From positions 83,011,407-83,075,406 of the forward strand of contig JAKSZU010000009.1 in NCBI GenBank assembly GCA_026018925.1: a DNA stretch of 64,000 nt. Reading direction: 5' to 3'. This DNA comes from Tupaia tana (taxonomy: Eukaryota; Chordata; Mammalia; Scandentia; Tupaiidae). Both the position numbers and the translations under genes were made by a program. The stretch's first letter is position 1; each line of letters opens with the position of its first letter. The notes under the pieces were generated by a model. The model saw only the letters and a list, made by a program, of their open reading frames with translations, was not told where the DNA came from and did no database searches. This document shows positions 57,233 through 64,000 of this stretch, one piece after another.

Positions 57233-58707
57233 ATGGCCTTTCTGGACACCAGTCTGCCTTGGTTGCAGGCCTAACAGTCAAAACGGTGGTTCATTCCCCT
57301 CCCTCACTCACCTTTGGAATTCAGATTTGGGTTTTGGGTTTTTTTTTTCTTGAGAGGTTTTTCGCTATAGGGCGCATGCGCTCGCCAGACAGACAGAGAG
57401 AGACATAGAGACAGAAAGCGAGAAATCACCCCCCAAGGGGGATGGTCACTCCTCCATTCTCCTCTCGGGATCTTGGGCATGCACGCACACGCGTCCGGCG
57501 TGAGTTGTAAGCCACCGGGTCCGAGATGCGAACCGTGGTCAACTACGTGGGAGTCCAGCGACATAGCCATTACGCTAACTGCTGGTTCCCTGGGTTTTGG
57601 GATTTTAAGATGAACTTGCACCCCTCTCTGCCCCATCCAGATGCCAGAAGTCAGGCTACCTGTGGCTTCAGGACCTAATGGCTGGGACCCAGGCTCATTC
57701 TCCTCTTCTATTCACCTTTGAACTCATAAGACTTCAGTGTTTTGGATAGCATGTTTCATTGTGCATGCTGCATGACCTATTCTTTAATTCCTGAGGTGAA
57801 GTTCAGCAGATCTGTTTCATGTGCACCTGTCCTTTAGAAACAGGGAGAACTGTGGGTCACATAGGGCCAGTGAAGGTAGTGTAGGGTGCTGCTGAGCTAC
57901 AGGGAGGATGAGCAGAAGATAGATGGCCAATTTTCTTCTCCTGCAAACTTTTGAATGCTCAGAATTATCTTGAATAATTTAGGAGAGAACAAAAAGATCA
58001 CCAGATGACTAAGAACAATCGCAGAAGCACAAGAAATATGAGAAACCAGCAAAATGTCTCTCCCCCAAGAGAAAACATGAATTCCACATCACCCACAGAA
58101 AACTCAATGGAAGTCGTAGAAATGTCAGATAAGCAATTCAGAATATTTGTAGTGACCAAACTAAATGAGATGCAATAGAAAAGAGCAATGAGTTCCAGGA
58201 GATGAGGAAGTCCTTTTATGATTTGAAAGAATAAATAAACACCATAAAAAGAATCAAATGGAATTATTAGGGATGAAGAACGTGATACTAGAAAATAAAA
58301 CCTCACTTGAAAGTATTAAAAGTAGATTAGATTACACAAAAGGTCTAATCTGGAATATAGAAGTCAAAACCTCTGATTAGAAAAATGTATCAAAAAGATT
58401 GAGAAAACAACCAAGAAAAATTAGGTAATATATGAGAAATACTAGATACTATCAAACAACTCAACATCTAGGTAATTGGTATACCAGAAAAGGAAGAAAA
58501 TAATAAGAGCAATGATAATTTATTTCATGAAATCCTGGAAGAAAACTTTCCAAACTAGAGAGGCATTGAAATATCCAGATCCAAGAAATACATAGAATCC
58601 CAAATAGTATCAAACCAAGAAGATCCTCTCCAATGCACATCATAGTCAGATTTGCCAAAATCACAGACAAAGAAAAATACTAAAATTGGCAAGAGGAAAA
58701 TGTCATA
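57233..58707 (+). mobile_element. L1 copy C, 5' part only
   Basis: A plus-strand L1: a 5' UTR with repeated units (57233-58004, split by a SINE), then ORF1 from ATG at 58005 (MTKNNRRSTRNMRNQQN, then MSDKQFRIFVVTKLNEMQ, then stops) to about 58707. There it gives way abruptly to the start of another 5' UTR (copy D). Several stops and frameshifts. Whether its 3' remainder lies beyond D cannot be seen in this window. Confidence 0.85.
57339..57590 (-). mobile_element. Young tRNA-derived SINE, minus strand, in L1 C
   Basis: Carries the GTGAGTTGTAAGCC / GTCCGAGATGCGAACC diagnostic pair of the young subfamily and lacks about 10 bases around GGATGGTCAC-TCCTCC. Target repeat TGGGTTTTGGG on both sides. 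Confidence 0.95.
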
Positions 58708-59206
58708 AAGCCAGTGGGTAGTTCCAGACACCAGACTGCCTGTGGCTGCAGTCTCTAACAGCCGGGACCCATTGCTCATCCCCACCCCTACTCATCTCTG
58801 GATTTAGGATGGTTTCTAGGGACTTTAAGAGGAACTCACATTCCTCCCCATCCCATCTGGAGATTGGTTCAAGCCAGCAGGCAGTTCTGAACACTAGGCT
58901 GCTTGCAGCTGTAGGCCCTAACAACCAGGACCTGTGACTCATTCTCTGCTCCTTTCCCATTTGCCTTTGGACTATCTGAATTTCAGTGTTTTGAGTAGTA
59001 CACGACGCGTGTTGCGTGTGCATGATTGTTTTTCTTTGCTCTGGAGGTGTAGCTTATAAGGTCAGTAGAAGGCTCACCACTCCTTAGAAACAGGGAGGAC
59101 CTTGAGTCACCTAGATCAGTGACAACAGTGCATGGCACTGGTGAGCATTAGGTAGGCAGACCATAAGAGAAATTACCAATTTTCTAATCCTACACAACTT
59201 TTTTTT

Positions 59207-59461
59207 GTGTGTGAGAGAGATTCTCGCTATAGGGCGCGTGCACTTGCCAGACAGACAGAGACATAGAGACAGAAAGCGAGAAATCATTCCCCGGGGGGAT
59301 GGTCACGCCGCAATCCCTTCTCCTCCATTCTCCTCTAGGGATCTTGGGCACACACGCACACGCACCCGGTGTGAGTTTTAAGCCACCAGGTCCGGGACAC
59401 GAACCGCGGTCGACTACGTGGGAGTCCAGCGACATAGCCATTATGTTAACTGCTGGTTCCC
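59207..59461 (-). mobile_element. tRNA-derived SINE, minus strand, first of a tandem pair
   Basis: GATTCTCGCTATAGGGCGCG to GCTGGTTCCC, with GTGAGTTTTAAGCC (not the young form). Target word TCCTACACAACTTT lies before it at 59188 and after it at 59462. Confidence 0.96.
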
Positions 59462-59475
59462 TCCTACACAACTTT

Positions 59476-59746
59476 TTTTTTTTTTTTTTTTGAGAGGTTT
59501 TTCGCTATAGGGCGCGTGCGCTCGCCAGACAGACAGAGAGAGACATAGAGACAGAAAGCGAGAAATCACCCCCCAGGGGGGATGGTCACGCCGCAATCCC
59601 TTTTCCTCCATTCTCCTCTCGGGATCTTGGGCACGTACGCACATGCGCCCGGCGTGAGTTGTAAGCCACCGGGTCCGAGACGCGAACCGCGGTCGACTAC
59701 GTGGGAGTCCAGCGACATAGCCATTACGCTAACTGCTGGTTCCCCC
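59476..59746 (-). mobile_element. Young tRNA-derived SINE, minus strand, second of the pair
   Basis: An almost pristine copy: GTTTTTCGCTATAGGGCGCG, GTGAGTTGTAAGCC, CGAACCGCGGTCGACTACG. A third copy of TCCTACACAACTTT follows at 59747. It has the youngest appearance of all SINEs in the window. Confidence 0.97.
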
Positions 59747-61212
59747 TCCTACACAACTTTTAAGACTCAGGGATACTTTGAATAAGTTAGGAAGGAACGT
59801 ATAGAACACCTGATGACTAGGAACAATTGCAGAGACTCAAGAAGTATGAGCAACCAACAAAAGGCTTATCCCCCAAGGGGAAATCACCAAGCCTATATCA
59901 ACCATGGTCAATAAAATGGATGTAGTCGACATGTCAGATAAGGAATTTGGCATATTTGTAGTGACCAAACTAACTGAGATAGAAGACAAAAGAGACAAGG
60001 AGCTCCAGGAGATGAGGAAGTCCTTTCATGATTTGAATGAAGAAATAGATACCTTAAACAAGAACCAGGTGGAACTTCTAAGGTTGAAGAATGTGATACA
60101 GGAAATCAAAATCTCCCTTGAAAGTATTAAAAGTAGATTAGATTAGGCAGAAGATCGAATCTCAAAATGTAGAAGACAAAACATCTGACCTAGAAAAAAG
60201 TATCAAGAAGATTGAGAAAACAACCAAGAAAAATGAGGATAATATACAAAGAATACTGGATATGATCCAGCACCCCAGCATCCGGATAATTGGAATCCCT
60301 GAAGAGGAAGAAAATAATAAGGGCCTAGATAATTTATTCCATGAAATCCTGGAAGAAAACTTTCTAAATCTAGAAAGGCATTCAAATATCCAGACCCAAG
60401 AAATACACAGGACCCCGAGTAGAATCAACCAAAGAAGATCCTCTCTAAGGCAAATCATAGCCAGATTGGCAAAAACAACAGACAAAGACAAGATACTAAT
60501 GGTGGCAAGAAGGAAACCTCAAGTTACTTACAAAGGTCACCCCATCAAGCTAACATCAGCTCTCTTGGCGGAAACAATGCAGGCAAGGAAAGAATGAGGA
60601 AATATAGTAAAAGTGTTGAATGAAAATTCATTTCAACAAGAACACTATACCCAGAAAGATTATCTTTCATAGGGGGAAAAAAAGATAAAAACATTCTCGA
60701 ATAAACAAAATCTGAAGGAATTTACCAACTTCAAGAGGTTCTAAATGTAGTGCTATACCAGGAAAGCTAAAAAGACAAACAGACAGTTATGTGAGAACAA
60801 AAAGCAATCAAGAAAATTGCTCACTTAATGATAGGAACAGCTCTGGAAATATTGATGATCACATTGACTATCAATGGATTAAGTTCTCCAATTAAGAGAC
60901 ATAGACTGACTGAATGGATAAAAAGATATAATCTATCTGTTGCCTACAAGAAATGGACCTTATGGATACAGACATAAATAGACTAAAAGTGAAAGGCTAG
61001 AAAAAGATATTCCATGCAAATGGATATCATAAAAGGGCTGGAGTAGCAATATTGATTTCAGACAAAATAGACTTCAAGTCAAAGACTGTAAAAAAAGACA
61101 AGAGCATTATATATTAGCAAATGGGATAATCCAGCAAGAATACATAACACTTATAAATATCTATGCACCCAACTCAGGTGCACCTAAATATGTGAAGAAA
61201 AGACTGCTGGAG

Positions 61213-62222
61213 TGCTGGGGACCAGCCTCGGCGTGGGTGGGTTATCTTGACGGAGGCGGCGCAGGTGAACAGAAGACAGAGGCCTCAGTGCCTTTTCACG
61301 CACGTCCTATGCCGGCCATTCCCCAGAGATCGCTCTCTGGGGAGTGACAACTGCTAGGAATCATCGTGCCTTTTTATTGAAAATGTGTTACATGCAAATA
61401 AAGGGTGAGGGGCTACGTTTCAATTATCAGCTCATAAAGTTTTTAACAAAAGGGAACATAGATTATATTCAGGGTTGGATTAAAGGTGGGTCTCGTGCAT
61501 TTCCGCAATTGTAGGTGGGTCTCCATAGAATGCAATTTCGGGAAGGCGGTTCCAGTAAGCAGCGGCGCAGCAGCCATCTTGTGATTATCAGGAATGGCTC
61601 TGAGAAAAGAAAATCTCAATAGATATTAGTTCCTATGGATCTTAATAAAGAATGATACTTACATAGTTTTATAGGGATCTAAAACTTGATTTGAGGAGTC
61701 CTAAAATATTTATCTATTTCGCTTGGTGAGGGCGGGGGGTGGTCCTGGGCTAGTTTTGGCCTAATCCTATTTTACATAAAGAAAGGATTAAGTTTACCTT
61801 AAATGTATTTTGAAGGGCCTTCCAAAGGTCAAGACCATTTCCGCCTAGATAGAACTTCAGCCCACCCTCTACTGTGACCATGGAGATAAAGCATTGTAAT
61901 TAATAGTAGGTGATTATAGCAAAGGGGAGTTCCTGGAAAATTTTATCATATACTCAGGATGTATAAGAGAGCTATGCAATTCTTTTATAGTAGTAAATTG
62001 GGGAGTCAGAGGGGGGTCGCTTCCCAGCAAGGCTACCAGTTTTCTGGAGCAAATAGAAAGCAGTTGCTGACATGCTAATTGACCCAAGCTTTGTTCCAAG
62101 GTCAGGGGTGCACAACAGTGGCCTTGCCAGCATGTTGATCTGACCGGAAGCAGAGCTCAAAGGTCGGGGGGGGGGGGGAGGCTCAGACAGATCCTGGGGT
62201 CTCGCTGGGTCGGACTTCTCCA
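61213..62222 (-). mobile_element. Solo LTR, class II (ERVK-like), about 1 kb
   Basis: On the minus strand it starts TGGAGAAG and ends GGTCCCCAGCA. A perfect 6-bp target repeat CTGGAG lies at 61207-61212 and 62223-62228, the length class II retroviruses make. An AATAAA signal (minus strand, 61373-61378) precedes a U5-like end with CGCCTCCGTCAAGATAACCC. No internal region is present, so it is a solo fossil. It interrupts L1 D and is therefore younger than it. Intact target repeats and clear ends suggest a modest age. Confidence 0.88.
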
Positions 62223-64000
62223 CTGGAGCTAAAAGGAGAAATAAGGAGAAACACTATAATTTTTGGAGATTTCAAAACCCCATTATCTCCTTTAGACAGA
62301 TCTTCTAGGCAGAAAATAAATAGAGATATACAGGACCTAAATGATACTATAAATTGAATGGATCAATAGATATCTATAGAACTTTCCAACCTAAGTCCAC
62401 AATATATATATTTTTTTCACCCTGGCATGAAACCTTTTCAAAAAATGACCATATGTTAGGACACAAATCAAGCCTTTACAGATTCAAAGGCATAGAAATT
62501 ATATCCAGCATCATTTCTGATCATGATGGAATTAAACTCAAGATTAATTTTAAGAACCACCCTAGAAAATACACAAACACATGGAAACTGAAGAACCTAC
62601 TTCTGAATGACTTCTTCACTACTGAAGAAATTAAGTCTTAAATCAAAAACATTATGAAAACTAATGATAATGAGTACACAAGTTTCCATAATCTATGGGA
62701 CATGGCAAAACAGTCACAAGAGGGAAGATCATACCAATTATTGAGCATAAGAAAAGAAGGGAAAAATAGCAAATACGTAACCTAACACCATGCCTTAGGG
62801 AATTGGAAAAACAACAACAAACAAACCCAAGACATGCCTGATGAAAAGGAATAATAAAGATTCAAGTAGAAATAAATGAAATAGAAAAAAAATACAGAAA
62901 ATAAATGAGAGCAAAAGCTGGTTTCTTGAAAATATTAACAAGATTGTCACACCATTGGCTAGACTGATCAAGAAGAAGAAAGAAAGAAACTAGATTAATC
63001 AAATACGTGATGAAACAGGCAATATTACTATGGACATAGAAGAAATACAAAATTTCATTAGAGGATACTATGAGCAACTATATGCCAAAAAACAAGATAA
63101 CTTGGAGGAGATGGACAAATTTCTGGATGCATATAATCTACCAAGATTAAAGCAGGAGGACATAGAAAACCAGAATAGACCCATAACAAACAAGGAGATT
63201 AAATCAGTAATAAATAACCTCCCAACAAAGAAAACACCAGGCCCAGATGGCTTCATTTCTAAATTCTACAAAACTTTTAAGGAAGAGTTAATCCTTATCC
63301 TACTTAAATTATTTCTAAAGATTCAAAAGGAGGGAAACCTTCCAAATTTATTTTATTAAGCCTCCATCATCCTCATTCCCAAAGCAGATAAGGACATGAC
63401 AAAAAAGGAAAACTACAGACCAATATCATTGATGAATATACGTGCACAAATTCTCAACAAGATACTCCCAAATTGTATCCAACAACATATAACAAAGATT
63501 ATTCATCACGACCAGATAGGCTTTATCCCAGGGACACAAGGGTGGTTCAAGATACACAAGATCATAAACGTAATGCACCGTATTAACAGAAAGACAAAAA
63601 ACCATATGATCACTTCAATTGATGCAGAGACAGCATTTGATAAAATACAGCATCCGTTTATGATTAAGATCCTTAGTAAGATTGATATATAAGGGTCATT
63701 TCTCAGCACAATAAAAGCCATCTATGAAAAACCTACAGCTAACATTGTATTGAATGGGGAAAAGCTAAAAGCTTTTCCACTAAAAACTGGTACTAGGCAA
63801 GGCTGCCCACGTTCTCCAGTGCTCTTTAATATAGTACTGGAAGTCTCAGCTAATGCAATCAGAAAAGAGAACAATATAAAAGACATTTGAATAGGCAAAG
63901 AAGAGTTAAAAATATCTTTATTTGCAGATGAAATGATGGTATACTTAGAAGACCCAAAGGTCTCCATGAAAAAACTTCTTGAAGTAATATGTGAATACAG

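Larger units (their letters stand above)
58708..64000 (+). mobile_element. L1 copy D, runs off the window
   Basis: A plus-strand L1: a 5' UTR with two repeated units (58708-59812, holding two SINEs); ORF1 from ATG at 59813, with DMSDKEFGIFVVTKLTEIED and, at 60262-60597, INQRRSSLRQIIARLAKTTD KDKIL-type C-terminal domain text; ORF2 endonuclease (about 60850-61212 and 62229-62640 with SDHDGIKLKINFK); RT with [35 protein letters not shown] and LFADEMMVYLEDP. The FADD box therefore reads FADE, a change at a catalytic Asp. Scattered stops. A solo LTR splits the endonuclease. The 3' end is outside the window. Confidence 0.9.

Noticed and set aside
61972-62223. 83-codon frame in the 1-kb LTR as a coding gene
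   Set aside because: It is a short proline-rich frame inside LTR sequence with no recognisable domain. LTRs of this length can hold chance frames.
1-64000. CRISPR array, operon, phage or bacterial defence system
   Set aside because: No spacer-repeat array, ribosome binding site or operon structure was seen. All tandem repeats are microsatellites, L1 5' UTR units or SINE clusters.

Overview
The window looks like gene-poor, AT-rich mammalian DNA. I find no functional host exon, RNA gene, CRISPR array or bacterial feature. Almost everything that can be recognised is retrotransposed. There are several generations of L1 LINEs, about 33 copies or fragments of one tRNA-derived SINE, MaLR and class II-like LTRs, a MIR, a small mariner-like MITE family, one processed pseudogene (ARPC1A) and a possible retrocopied 3' UTR. 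The SINE has a tRNA-like head with A and B boxes, a CpG-rich body, a CT-rich stretch and the tail motif CCCTATAGC-A-rich-CCTCTC. From memory this fits the CYN-type SINE of colugos (Dermoptera). A single fossil 7SL-derived monomer (50370-50480) agrees with Euarchontoglires. The species call is inference.

Layout. 1-11160 is mostly unique AT-rich sequence with scattered SINEs, an MIR and microsatellites. 11161-17384 is a near full-length minus-strand L1 (copy A) with matching target-site repeats, three SINE insertions and no RT core. 17385-23525 is mostly unique, with a short LTR at 17844-18169. 23526-30889 is a second near full-length minus-strand L1 (copy B) between perfect 20-bp target repeats. 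Copy B is a mosaic of two L1 subfamilies with about 600 bp present twice. 31330-52080 is best read as one ancient minus-strand L1 opened out over about 20.7 kb by nested insertions: a younger L1 (F), a MaLR LTR, a whole MaLR element that itself holds an ARPC1A retrocopy, a possible 3'-UTR retrocopy, another younger L1 (E), SINEs and the 7SL monomer. 52690-57232 holds further ancient L1 pieces with insertions. 57233-64000 holds two plus-strand L1s head to tail (C and D). D is interrupted by a solo LTR of about 1 kb and runs off the window.

No genes work together here. The value of the window is as a record of retrotransposition and rearrangement. The strongest second-look items are the chimeric L1 B, a perfect 45-bp-arm inverted repeat inside L1 E, an inverted duplication inside the ARPC1A pseudogene that carries part of a SINE with it, the nesting at 31-52 kb, a candidate 3' transduction in L1 A, and two unrelated kinds of repeated 5' UTR in the young L1s. 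I found no convincing undescribed functional system.
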